This document shows positions 57,285-64,000 of a DNA stretch of 64,000 nucleotides, one piece after another. A program made the position numbers and the translations under genes. This DNA comes from Polyangiaceae bacterium. Lineage in GTDB: Bacteria > Myxococcota_A > Polyangia > Polyangiales > Polyangiaceae. The notes below the pieces were generated by a model. That model did no database searches and had not been told where the DNA came from. It was given only the letters and a program-made list of their open reading frames with translations. Where the stretch lies: contig JAHBVY010000006.1 of assembly GCA_019637265.1 (NCBI GenBank), positions 1 through 64,000 on the forward strand. The letters run 5' to 3'. Numbering within the stretch: the stretch's first letter is position 1; every line of letters begins with the position of its first letter.

Positions 57285-58313
57285 TCACGCTGGGATGGCC
57301 GAAGCGGCGGCGCGATTGTACGCGAGCATCCCGCCTTCGAGGTTCGCGACCTGCTCGAAGCCGAGCGCCACCAGGCTCGCGGCAGCCGTCGCCGATCGCC
57401 GCCCCGAGTGGCACACCAGCACCAGCGGCTCCGCCTTGGGCCAGCTCTGCGCAGCGCCTTGCACGTCGGCCATCGGCACTAGCTCCGCCCCTTCGATGTG
57501 CCCGAGCTCCCCGGTGAACTCCTGTGGCTCGCGCACGTCGACGATGCGCGGCGGGGCGGCTTGGCCTAGCAGCGCCTCGGCCTCCAGCTGGAAGTACCCC
57601 TCGCTCGCCTTCGGCGCGCCATCGAAGCTCATCGCGGTCCGCCCGCACACGCGGTTCGCCGGCACCGCCTCGTCGATGCGCTTCGGGCGAGCGAGCTTCA
57701 GATCAGTCATGATCCTGACGAACTCCTGCTCGGTCTTCCCGCTGAGCCGCGGGTTGTGCACGCGCTCCTCGTCAATGGTACTGACCGTGAAGCCTCGGTA
57801 GTCGTGACCTGGGTAGACCACGGTGTCGCCGGGCAGCGTGAACAGCACCTCGGTGATGCTGCGGTACAGCGCCTGGGGGTCGCCGTTCTGAAAATCCGTG
57901 CGGCCGCAGCCACGGATCAAGAGCGCGTCCCCGGTGAACACCGCCTGACCCACGCGGTAACTGAGGCTGTCATCGGTGTGGCCCGGGGTGCTCAGCACCT
58001 CGATGCGCAGCGAGCCGAGCGGCAGCACGTCACCATGCCCCACGTGGCGCGTGGCGCAGGGCGCGCCGCCGTGCGCTGCCACGCTCTCGGCGTTCGTCTG
58101 CGCGACCAAGTCGCCGCTGCCCGTGACGTGATCGGCGTGGACGTGGGTGTCGATGGAGTAGACGAGCGTGAGCCCGAGCTCTTGGATGAGCTTCAGGTCG
58201 CGCGCCACCTGCTCCTTCACTGGATCGATCAGCGCGGCCTCGCGCGTCGCTTCGTCGGCGATGAGGTAGGTGTAGGTCGAGCTCTCTTGATCGTACAGTT
58301 GGCGTAGAAGCAT
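57285..58313 (-). CDS. Persulfide dioxygenase (ETHE1-like MBL fold) fused to rhodanese
   Basis: A 342-residue two-domain enzyme. Residues 1-230 are an MBL-fold persulfide dioxygenase: YLIADEATREAALIDPV, metal site THVHADHVTGSGDL, STPGHTDDSLSY, FTGDALLIRGCGRTDFQNGD and YPGHDYRGFTVSTIDEER. Residues about 245-340 are a rhodanese with the active Cys in LVCHSGRRSATAA. It oxidises glutathione persulfide to sulfite, with rhodanese moving sulfane sulfur. GGGAGG precedes the ATG. It heads the operon with the two YeeE/YedE genes under the sigma54 promoter. Confidence 0.94.
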   Translation of the reverse strand: MLLRQLYDQESSTYTYLIADEATREAALIDPVKEQVARDLKLIQELGLTLVYSIDTHVHADHVTGSGDLVAQTNAESVAAHGGAPCATRHVGHGDVLPLGSLRIEVLSTPGHTDDSLSYRVGQAVFTGDALLIRGCGRTDFQNGDPQALYRSITEVLFTLPGDTVVYPGHDYRGFTVSTIDEERVHNPRLSGKTEQEFVRIMTDLKLARPKRIDEAVPANRVCGRTAMSFDGAPKASEGYFQLEAEALLGQAAPPRIVDVREPQEFTGELGHIEGAELVPMADVQGAAQSWPKAEPLVLVCHSGRRSATAAASLVALGFEQVANLEGGMLAYNRAAASAIPA

Positions 58314-58366
58314 CAGGTCCTCCCGGTGGAGCGCCTTGGGCGCGGCTCATATCGCCCAGCCCTATC

Positions 58367-58381
58367 GCAAGGCGCGTGCCA
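58367..58381 (-). promoter_or_regulatory. Sigma54 promoter of the persulfide dioxygenase operon
   Basis: On the minus strand the sequence is TGGCAC-GCGCC-TTGC, an exact match to the sigma54 consensus (TGGCAC-N5-TTGC), with GG and GC ten bases apart. It lies 54 bases before the ATG at 58313, leaving a roughly 40-base leader. Confidence 0.85.
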
Positions 58382-58457
58382 GGCGGGGTGCCTCGCGATT
58401 CGCGTGGCTTCTTGCGGCGACTCGCGGCGCGGGGTGGATCGATGCTTAGCGTCGGCG

Positions 58458-58504
58458 TGAAACGCTGTCGCGTCATGTTGCAGCCGACGTTTCATTTCGT
58501 TTCA
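58458..58504. promoter_or_regulatory. Upstream activating sites TGAAACG for the sigma54 activator
   Basis: TGAAACG at 58458-58464 faces CGTTTCA at 58488-58494 and 58498-58504, giving one inverted and one direct repeat pair. GTCGGC and GCCGAC also form a dyad there. The sites are about 75-125 bases upstream of the sigma54 promoter, the usual place for enhancer binding, and lie between the operon and the divergent exporter gene. Confidence 0.65.
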
Positions 58505-58580
58505 TCGTCAGTCGCAGCCGCGCGCGCCCGTCTGCCCGCTGTAGCCACGTGAAGTGGGTATTTTCTGGCTCAGCGTGGGG

Positions 58581-58596
58581 TTTTGGGGGTTTGGCA
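58581..58596. repeat. Dispersed intergenic repeat, copy 14
   Basis: TTTTGGGGGTTTGGCA followed by TGGCGCTCGC. The 3' part can be read as a weak sigma54-like -24/-12 pair (GG and GC ten bases apart) before the exporter gene; probably coincidental with the repeat. Confidence 0.75.
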
Positions 58597-58630
58597 TGGC
58601 GCTCGCTGAGGCTGCCGCCGAGGTGCGACG

Positions 58631-59479
58631 ATGATGGCGCTCGGGATGCTGTTGGCGGTGGCCGTGGGGCTCTTGCTCGGGATGCTCGGCGGCGGCGGTT
58701 CCATCTTGGCGGTGCCGATCCTGGTGTACGTGATGGGGCTCGGCGCCAAGCAGGCGGTGGCCACCAGCTTGATCGTGGTGGCGATCACGAGCGCGGTGGG
58801 CGCGGTGCAGCACGGACGCACGGGGAGCGTTCGTTGGCGCGTGGGGTTTGGCTTCGGCGCCGCGAGCATGGTCGGGGCTTACGGAGGAGGTCGGGTGGCA
58901 GCCTACCTGCCGGGCACGGTCATCCTCGCGCTGTTCGGGGTGATGCTGCTCGCCACCGCGCTCGCGATGCTGGTGCGCCGCGAGCGGAGCGAGGGATCGC
59001 GTGAGCCGCATCGCCGTTCGGCGTGGTGGATCCCGGTGGAGGGGCTCGTGGTGGGCGCGGTGACGGGGCTGGTGGGCGCGGGTGGCGGCTTCCTGGTGGT
59101 GCCGGCGCTGATCGTCTTGGGTGGCCTCGGCGTGAAGGAGGCGATCGGCACCTCGCTGCTCGTCATCACGCTGAAGTCGGCCGCGGGGGCCGTCGGTTAC
59201 CTTGGCCACGTGGAAATGGATTGGGCGGTCGCGCTCGGGTTCTCTTCGGCGGCGGTGGTGGGCCTCGTGATCGGCGCGCGGCTCGCGGAGCGGCTGCCGG
59301 CCCAGGTGCTCACGCGGGGCTTCGGTGGCTTCGTGCTCCTGGTGGGGGCGAGCCTCAGCGCGGCGGAGCTGGTGCGGGCTGGGCTCGTCGGTTGGCCCGC
59401 GGCGCTGGTGCTCGGCGTGGCCGCGGTGGGTTTGGTGCTGGTCGTCGCGGCGCGGCTCACGCGGCGCGCCGCGGCCTAG
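58631..59479 (+). CDS. TauE/SafE (TSUP) sulfite/organosulfonate exporter
   Basis: A 282-residue membrane protein with about eight helices in two similar halves: LGMLGGGGSILAVPILVYVMGLGAKQAVATSLIVVAITSAVGA and TGLVGAGGGFLVVPALIVLGGLGVKEAIGTSLLVITLKSAAGA. These GGGGS/GAGGGF repeats are the TSUP signature. It likely exports sulfite made by the divergent persulfide dioxygenase pathway. GAGGTG precedes the ATG. Its stop codon is inside a 15-bp hairpin. Confidence 0.9.
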   Translation: MMALGMLLAVAVGLLLGMLGGGGSILAVPILVYVMGLGAKQAVATSLIVVAITSAVGAVQHGRTGSVRWRVGFGFGAASMVGAYGGGRVAAYLPGTVILALFGVMLLATALAMLVRRERSEGSREPHRRSAWWIPVEGLVVGAVTGLVGAGGGFLVVPALIVLGGLGVKEAIGTSLLVITLKSAAGAVGYLGHVEMDWAVALGFSSAAVVGLVIGARLAERLPAQVLTRGFGGFVLLVGASLSAAELVRAGLVGWPAALVLGVAAVGLVLVVAARLTRRAAA

Positions 59480-59509
59480 GACGACGAACGGTTTACCGTT
59501 CGTCGTCCT
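59478..59509. terminator. Perfect 15-bp hairpin overlapping the TSUP stop
   Basis: AGGACGACGAACGGT and ACCGTTCGTCGTCCT with a TT loop. It shares the CGACGAACGG/CCGTTCGTCG core with the hairpin at 19970, so it is a REP-like repeat that probably also terminates transcription. No T-run follows. Confidence 0.65.
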
Positions 59510-59520
59510 CAAATCAGCAA

Positions 59521-59634
59521 CTAGAGCGCCGAGAAGGGAAGCAGCGCCGAGCAGAGGACCAGGGAAACCGTGCCCTCGCCCCGCATGGGAGCGGTTTCCC
59601 TGGTCCGTCTGGCGGCAAACTGATCGCCGCTCTA
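59521..59634. ncRNA. 114-nt highly structured element (structured RNA or MITE-like repeat)
   Basis: Outer arms CTAGAGCG (59521-59528) and CGCTCTAG (59627-59634); inner perfect 15-bp arms GGACCAGGGAAACCG (59556-59570) and CGGTTTCCCTGGTCC (59592-59606) around a 21-base loop; further partial pairing (GCGCCGAGCAG with CTGGCGGC) lies between. The ends are also TIR-like: CTAGAGCG(C/G)CGA on both sides. It has no coding capacity. It could be a small RNA, a mobile palindromic element, or an mRNA leader 80 bases before the next ATG. Confidence 0.55.
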
Positions 59635-59715
59635 GGGGGGTGTGTTTCCAGGGCGAGATGACGCACCCGGCGGAACGGAGTTCACAGCAGGCGACGCTTC
59701 TCCTAAAGAGGGAGG

Positions 59716-61293
59716 ATGCGCGCGTTGGGGATTGGGTCAGTCCGCCTGGTGGGGCGCGCGGCGCTCATCGTCGCCTGCCTCTCGGCAGGGGCGTCGTGGC
59801 GAGCGTCGGCCGAGGCTTGCGTCACGGCGAACGTGGGCGCCACGGGGCCGGAGCCGGCGTGGGTCGTGCTGGGGGAGAGCGAGCTGCCGCAGCACCCGCT
59901 GTCCCTCGACTTGGGGCGCTGCGCGCGGCTCACGCTGTTTGGTTCCGCGCGGATGCGGGTCGAGCGCGTGCCGGAGCTCCACTACGCGGCGCCTCCGGTC
60001 TCGCAGCCACAGGTGGTGGGGGAGCCGCGCCCCGCTTCGTTGGTGCCCGAGCCGCTCACGCGGGTCGGCGCGTCCTTCGATTCGGGTCGGCGCTTCGGGG
60101 ACTTCGTGGTCAGTGCGCTTTACGAGCACGAGCTGGTGAGCGGGCTGCGTGGCCACACGGTGCCGCCGGAGCAGGGGGGTTACCCGCGTGAGGTCCGTTC
60201 GGCTGACGTGAGCGCGGAGCCGCGCCGCGCGTATGGGCGGTTCGCGCTCGGCTCGGTGGTGGGGCTCCAGCTCGGGTTCGACACCAGCCATTTCGGCCTG
60301 GGGCTGGTGGAGAACGACGGCGCGCACGATCCAGCGCCAGGCGCTGCGTCGTTCGCGGATCCGCGCGGGGGCGATCGGGTGCTCGAGGCGCGGCTGTTCA
60401 CCGGGCCGGTGGGGGACGTGGGCTTCTCGAGCTACGTCGCGCTCCAGAGCACGCGTGGCCAGCTGGGTGAGGAAGCGCGGCTCTTGGGGGGCGCGCGCCT
60501 CGGGGTGGATGACATCGACTGGCTCGGCGTGCAGCTGAGCGCGCAGGGGGTGAGCGTGGATGAGGTCGGTGAGGACTACGACCCACGATCGGGTCACAGG
60601 CATCATCGCCTCGGCGTGGCGGGCTCTTACGCGTTCGATTTCGGCGCGGAGCTGCTCTCGATCGAGGCGGAGGTCGCGCGGGAGTGGGGCACGCGGTCGC
60701 CTGCGGGGCGTGCCCTCAGCGCGCACGGCGCGGCGGCGCGCGCGACGCTCAGCGCGGGGCGGCTCACGGTAGGGCTCACCACCTTGTTCGCCAGTGGGGA
60801 CTCCGAACCGACGCGCGGGGAGCGCACGGCGTTCATGGCAGACGCGAACTTCGATCAAGGGCTCCTACTGTTTCGGCGGGTACAAGCGGTTCAGTCAGCG
60901 GGACGGACCACCTCGCAAGGGGTGGCGGGGATTCGAGAGGGTGGTACGGGCGGCGGCGCGAGCAACGCGTTCACGCTGTTCCCGCGGGTCGGTTACCGGC
61001 TGACGACCGGGCTCGATGCGTATGCTGGGGTGCTGTTCGCCTTCGCCGTCACGGCGCCCGTCGCGCCCGATGCGCCTCGTCGCGGGCCGTTCGGCGCGGA
61101 GCCCGGCGGCTACTGGGGGACTGAGTACGATGTCGGCGCGCGCCTGCGCGTGCTCGCTTGGGGCAGCTTGCTCACGCTGGGCGCCGAGGCGGGGGTGCTC
61201 GACCCAGGCAGCGCGCTCGAGGGCAGCCCGGCGGTGCCCGGCGCCGGTGAGGTGGCCGCCCTGGCGCGCGGCTTCGCGAACTTCGATTGGTAG
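59716..61293 (+). CDS. Outer-membrane-type beta-barrel protein
   Basis: A 525-residue exported protein with signal peptide (SVRLVGRAALIVACLSAGASWRASA). The N-terminal 90 residues form a small periplasmic part with a Cys pair (ACVTANV, GRCARLTLF). From about residue 115 alternating amphipathic strands dominate (RFALGSVVGLQLGFDTSHFGLGLVEN, GLDAYAGVLFAFAVTAPV) and the chain ends in FANFDW, a terminal aromatic as in outer-membrane barrels. No specific family is recognised; alginate-export-like porins are the nearest style. Confidence 0.7.
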   Translation: MRALGIGSVRLVGRAALIVACLSAGASWRASAEACVTANVGATGPEPAWVVLGESELPQHPLSLDLGRCARLTLFGSARMRVERVPELHYAAPPVSQPQVVGEPRPASLVPEPLTRVGASFDSGRRFGDFVVSALYEHELVSGLRGHTVPPEQGGYPREVRSADVSAEPRRAYGRFALGSVVGLQLGFDTSHFGLGLVENDGAHDPAPGAASFADPRGGDRVLEARLFTGPVGDVGFSSYVALQSTRGQLGEEARLLGGARLGVDDIDWLGVQLSAQGVSVDEVGEDYDPRSGHRHHRLGVAGSYAFDFGAELLSIEAEVAREWGTRSPAGRALSAHGAAARATLSAGRLTVGLTTLFASGDSEPTRGERTAFMADANFDQGLLLFRRVQAVQSAGRTTSQGVAGIREGGTGGGASNAFTLFPRVGYRLTTGLDAYAGVLFAFAVTAPVAPDAPRRGPFGAEPGGYWGTEYDVGARLRVLAWGSLLTLGAEAGVLDPGSALEGSPAVPGAGEVAALARGFANFDW

Positions 61294-61442
61294 CTCGCGT
61301 GGGCGTTGCCCATCGCGCGCATCCACCACGCCGAGCGGGCGGTGGGGAGTTGGTGAGTTTGGTTGACGGATGGGCGAGAGACGCGAGCGCCTCCGCGATG
61401 CTCGGGGCTTGCTTCTCGCGTGGCGCGGTGAAGGCTTGAGGC

Positions 61443-62570
61443 GTGCCTTGGGCCGCGTCGCTCATCGGGTGGCTCACCGTCGCCCCGCAGATCGTCGTTT
61501 ACACGATGGGGCCAGGGGAGCATGTGTTCGAGCGCTTCGGGCACGCGGCGATCTGCGTGGAGCGGGCGGGGGCGCCGGGGGGCACCTGCTACAACTACGG
61601 CACCACGGACTTTCAGACGCCCGCCGGAGAGATCGGCTGGGACGTGATCCGCGGTCAGTCCGTGTTCTGGGTCTCCACCGCGCCCAAGGAGCGGATGCTG
61701 GCGGCTTATATCCGCGCGGATAGGGACGTGTACCGCCAGGTGCTGAAGCTCCCCCCGGAGCAGGCGCGCGCGCTCGCGACGGCGCTCGCCGCTTCAGCCA
61801 CTGAAGAGCGCCGCTACTACGTTTACCACCACTTCGACGACAACTGCTCCACCCGGGTGCGTGACGCGATCGAGGCGCAAGTGGGCGCGCCGCTCAGCGC
61901 CCCCCAGGGCGAGGCGCAGCCCACGCGTCGTCAGCTCGTGATGCGCGCTTTGGGCGACCTCCCGGAGGCCGCCGTCGCCGTGCAGCTCTTGGGCGGACGG
62001 CGCCTGGACGAGCCGCTCACCCCGCGTGAGGCGCTGTTCCTCCCCGATCAGCTGCGCGAGGCGATCGCGGTCCAGCTCGGCGTCACTCCGGAGCGGGTGC
62101 ACCAGCGCCGCGGTCCGCCCTTCCGCGCAGAGCCGCCCACCACCTGGCCCGTCTTCGCGGCGCTGGCCGTCTTGGTCACGGCGCCGCTCTTGTTGGCGCG
62201 CCGCGCTTGGGCGCGCGTCGTGGCGCTGGGCCTGGCGTCCCTGGTGCTCGGCGGCGTGGGAGCGCTGGTGCTGCTGATGGCTGTCTTCGCGCGCGTCCCC
62301 GAGCTGCAGCTGACCGAGGCGCTCTTGGTGTTCTGGCCGACGGATCTCGCCTGGTGGTGGCTCGCGCGGCGCGGCGAGCGGGGCGTCAAACAAGCCGCCA
62401 TGTACTCGCGGCTCCGGGTGATGAGCCTCGTGGCGGTGCTGGGGCTCTCGTTGGCGGGGCTGTTGCTGCAGCCGCTCACCTGGCTCGTGATCGTCGCCCT
62501 GCTGCCGCACGCGTGGCTGGGGTTCGGCGCGCCAACGCTCCGGAAATTCCAGGCCGCTAGGGGTTCTTGA
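61443..62570 (+). CDS. DUF4105 (Lnb N-terminal-like) membrane protein
   Basis: A 375-residue protein from GTG 61443. A short hydrophobic N-terminus leads into a DUF4105 domain at about 18-170: YTMGPGEHVFERFGHAAICV, CYNYGTTDFQTP, and YYVYHHFDDNCSTRVRDAIE, with the conserved His and the Asn-Cys-Ser-Thr Cys of the papain-like fold. Four to five transmembrane helices follow (about 225-370). In bacteria the domain is periplasmic and thought to be a cysteine peptidase or amidase-like enzyme. Related to the N-terminal part of lacto-N-biosidase chaperone-type proteins only by name. Confidence 0.85.
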   Translation: MPWAASLIGWLTVAPQIVVYTMGPGEHVFERFGHAAICVERAGAPGGTCYNYGTTDFQTPAGEIGWDVIRGQSVFWVSTAPKERMLAAYIRADRDVYRQVLKLPPEQARALATALAASATEERRYYVYHHFDDNCSTRVRDAIEAQVGAPLSAPQGEAQPTRRQLVMRALGDLPEAAVAVQLLGGRRLDEPLTPREALFLPDQLREAIAVQLGVTPERVHQRRGPPFRAEPPTTWPVFAALAVLVTAPLLLARRAWARVVALGLASLVLGGVGALVLLMAVFARVPELQLTEALLVFWPTDLAWWWLARRGERGVKQAAMYSRLRVMSLVAVLGLSLAGLLLQPLTWLVIVALLPHAWLGFGAPTLRKFQAARGS

Positions 62571-62583
62571 TATGCTCGGGGTC

Positions 62584-63648
62584 ATGTCCCGGCAGAGTCC
62601 CCTGAGCGGTCCGGCCGCTCGTCCGCGGCGCCGCGCAGCGACCTCCCAAGCCACCCAGGGCGCCCCCGCACCGCGAGGCCTGGTCAGCGCCCTGTTCGTG
62701 AGCAGCACGGCCTGGGGTGCGCTGGCCTTCGCTGCGGCCTCTGGCTTGGGGTGCTCCCACGCCGCGCCTCGCGCCGCGCAGGCCGCCCCCGCGCCTGCCC
62801 CGTCCCCGCTGCCGAGCCTGGCAGAGCCGCCCCGCAGCGCGCCCGTGGTTGCCACGGCGGAAATGACGGAGCCGGCCCCTGCGCCGCCGCGCCTCGGCTG
62901 GGTGATGCCCGTCGATCACGGCGTCCGCGCCGATCGAGCCGGCGGTGGTCAGTTCCTCGCACCACGTACGCACGGCCGTCACAACGGGGTGGATCTCCTG
63001 GCGCCGCTCGGCACCCCGGTGCTCGCCGCCTGCGATGGCGTCGCGCGCGCCGGCACCCTGGGCGGCTATGGTAAGTACGTCGCCCTGGTGTGCGAGCTGC
63101 CGCCGGAGTGGGGTGGCGCGCACCTGTCGCTGTTCTACTCACACCTCAGCGCCCAAGAGGTGGGCGCGGAGCGCGTTCGAGTGGCGCTCGGTCAGCCGCT
63201 CGGCGCCGTCGGGAAGACGGGCAACGCCGCGGGGCCGAGCGTGATGCCGCACTTGCACCTCGAGCTGATCGTGCACCCGAGCGCCGAGGAGGCGCGCCGC
63301 GAGACGCACTCGGGCCGCGATCAAAGCAACAACCCCGCCGCGGACGCGCTGCTAAGTCAGCTGGACGAACGTTGTTTGCGGCCGCTGGGCCTCACCTCGC
63401 GGCAGCCGCTCCGCCGTGAGCGCCGGCTCGATCCTTACTTGGTGTTGGGCTGCCTCGGCGCGACGAAGCCCGCCTACCAGCGCCCCTCCGGCGAGCTCGC
63501 GGGGGCCAGCTTCCCCTGGCAGGATTACTACCGCGCGCGTGGCGGCGACCCCGAGCCCGTTCTTTTCCGTGCGGAATCATCTGCGCCCGTCCACACGGCG
63601 GCCTGGCTCCAGCGGGAGTCGCGGGAGCTCCGGGCGGGCACACCGTGA
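62584..63648 (+). CDS. M23 (LytM) peptidase-domain lipoprotein
   Basis: A 354-residue exported protein. After a basic n-region and a hydrophobic stretch, the lipobox is ASGLGC near residue 55. Residues about 125-235 are the M23 domain: zinc ligands in HNGVDLLAPLGTPVLAACDG and HLHLELIVHP, with FYSHLSAQ between and GKTGNAAGP before. The catalytic residues are present, so it should cleave peptidoglycan crossbridges. A 110-residue C-terminal region of unknown fold follows. Start ATG 62584 is used; ATG 62572 is possible. Its stop overlaps the next GTG. Confidence 0.87.
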   Translation: MSRQSPLSGPAARPRRRAATSQATQGAPAPRGLVSALFVSSTAWGALAFAAASGLGCSHAAPRAAQAAPAPAPSPLPSLAEPPRSAPVVATAEMTEPAPAPPRLGWVMPVDHGVRADRAGGGQFLAPRTHGRHNGVDLLAPLGTPVLAACDGVARAGTLGGYGKYVALVCELPPEWGGAHLSLFYSHLSAQEVGAERVRVALGQPLGAVGKTGNAAGPSVMPHLHLELIVHPSAEEARRETHSGRDQSNNPAADALLSQLDERCLRPLGLTSRQPLRRERRLDPYLVLGCLGATKPAYQRPSGELAGASFPWQDYYRARGGDPEPVLFRAESSAPVHTAAWLQRESRELRAGTP

Positions 63649-64000
63649 GCGGGCGGCTCCGGCTGTTCGCGGCGGGGCTCACCGACGTGGGCAGGCGCCG
63701 CAGCCACAACGAGGACCACGTCGTGGTGCGCCCCGACATCGGGCTCATGTTGGTCGCCGACGGCGCCGGGGGCCACAACGCGGGGGAGGTGGCCGCGCGC
63801 CTCGCGGGCACCAGCGTGGCCAACTACCTGGGCTCCACGGTGCGGCGCGCGTGGGAAGCGCCCGACTACGATCGCTTCGGCTTGGCCAGCGACGCGCGGC
63901 GCTTGGTGCAGGCGATCCACAAAGCGAACCGCGACGTGGTGGAGATCTCTCGCACCGAGGGTCGCTACCGCGGCATGGGCACCACGGTGGTCGCGATCCT
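63645..64000 (+). CDS. PP2C-type Ser/Thr protein phosphatase, 5' part
   Basis: The first 118 codons of a PP2C phosphatase, cut by the window end. TDVGRRRSHNEDHVVVRP carries motif 1 with the metal-binding Asp, LMLVADGAGGHNAGEVAA is motif 2 (DGxGG), and GRYRGMGTTVVAI is motif 3 with the GT(T)xxA strand. It removes phosphates from Ser/Thr targets of Hanks-type kinases, which are abundant in myxobacteria. Start GTG overlaps the M23 gene stop (GTGA). Confidence 0.93.
   Translation, partial: MSGRLRLFAAGLTDVGRRRSHNEDHVVVRPDIGLMLVADGAGGHNAGEVAARLAGTSVANYLGSTVRRAWEAPDYDRFGLASDARRLVQAIHKANRDVVEISRTEGRYRGMGTTVVAI

Noticed and set aside
58581-58605. Second sigma54 promoter driving the TSUP exporter
   Set aside because: GG-N10-GC spacing is met, but the -12 box is poor and the sequence is part of the dispersed repeat; support is too weak to annotate.

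Overview
The window is GC-rich, densely coded bacterial chromosome. Alanine/proline-rich linkers, many lipoproteins, GTG/TTG starts, a sigma54 enhancer-binding protein, LD-transpeptidase and OmpA-free outer-membrane-type proteins suggest a Myxococcota (Polyangia-like) genome. That assignment is an inference from gene style; there is no rRNA or other marker here. No tRNA, rRNA, CRISPR array or intact insertion sequence was seen.

Layout. 1-2650 is a disturbed accessory stretch: a SUFU-domain protein, a DUF559 endonuclease-like protein, and the last codons of a lost nucleotide-sugar dehydrogenase joined by ATGA overlap to an intact sugar-nucleotide epimerase. 2.9-7.6 kb holds a SprT/DUF2786 protein, a secreted protein, a four-S1-domain RNA-binding protein, a glutaredoxin/A-type-like/rhodanese fusion and a PaaI thioesterase. 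7.8-12.8 kb is a methionine-cycle unit: an ArsR regulator fused to a methyltransferase, overlapping full-length metH, with a long palindrome upstream. 12.9-23.5 kb holds envelope and housekeeping genes, including an LD-transpeptidase lipoprotein, a DTW tRNA-modification protein, a cysteine-less glutaredoxin, a MutH mismatch-repair endonuclease, a radical SAM protein and an acyl-CoA dehydrogenase. 23.6-25.5 kb is an AbiE-type toxin-antitoxin cassette with a third, YggL-like gene. 25.9-37.2 kb carries gor, truD, a 3-hydroxyacyl-CoA dehydrogenase, two thioredoxin-fold lipoproteins, a 2OG-Fe(II) oxygenase and an MpaB-like oxygenase. 37.2-37.9 kb is a HigBA-type module with a near-consensus promoter. 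38-54 kb has oligopeptidase B, a D-threonine-aldolase-like enzyme, an ABC-F ATPase, a GH1 glycosidase, a large transglutaminase-like lipoprotein, a CitE-like lyase, prfC and an SCP2-hydrolase fusion.

55-59.5 kb forms a sulfur module: a sigma54 activator, two YeeE/YedE membrane proteins, a persulfide dioxygenase-rhodanese fusion behind an exact sigma54 promoter with TGAAACG upstream sites, and a divergent TauE/SafE exporter. The end of the window holds an outer-membrane-like beta-barrel protein, a DUF4105 protein, an M23 peptidase and the start of a PP2C phosphatase.

The most unusual signals are not genes. (1) At least 14 copies of a dispersed repeat, core GCCAAACCCCCAAAAAA or its complement, sit in intergenic gaps; the best copies share about 55 nt. 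(2) A short palindrome, AGTCAG-N5-CTGACT, lies inside poorly conserved linkers of several unrelated proteins. (3) A palindrome TTCC-N4-GGAA seems over-represented. (4) A 114-nt highly structured element lies at 59521-59634.
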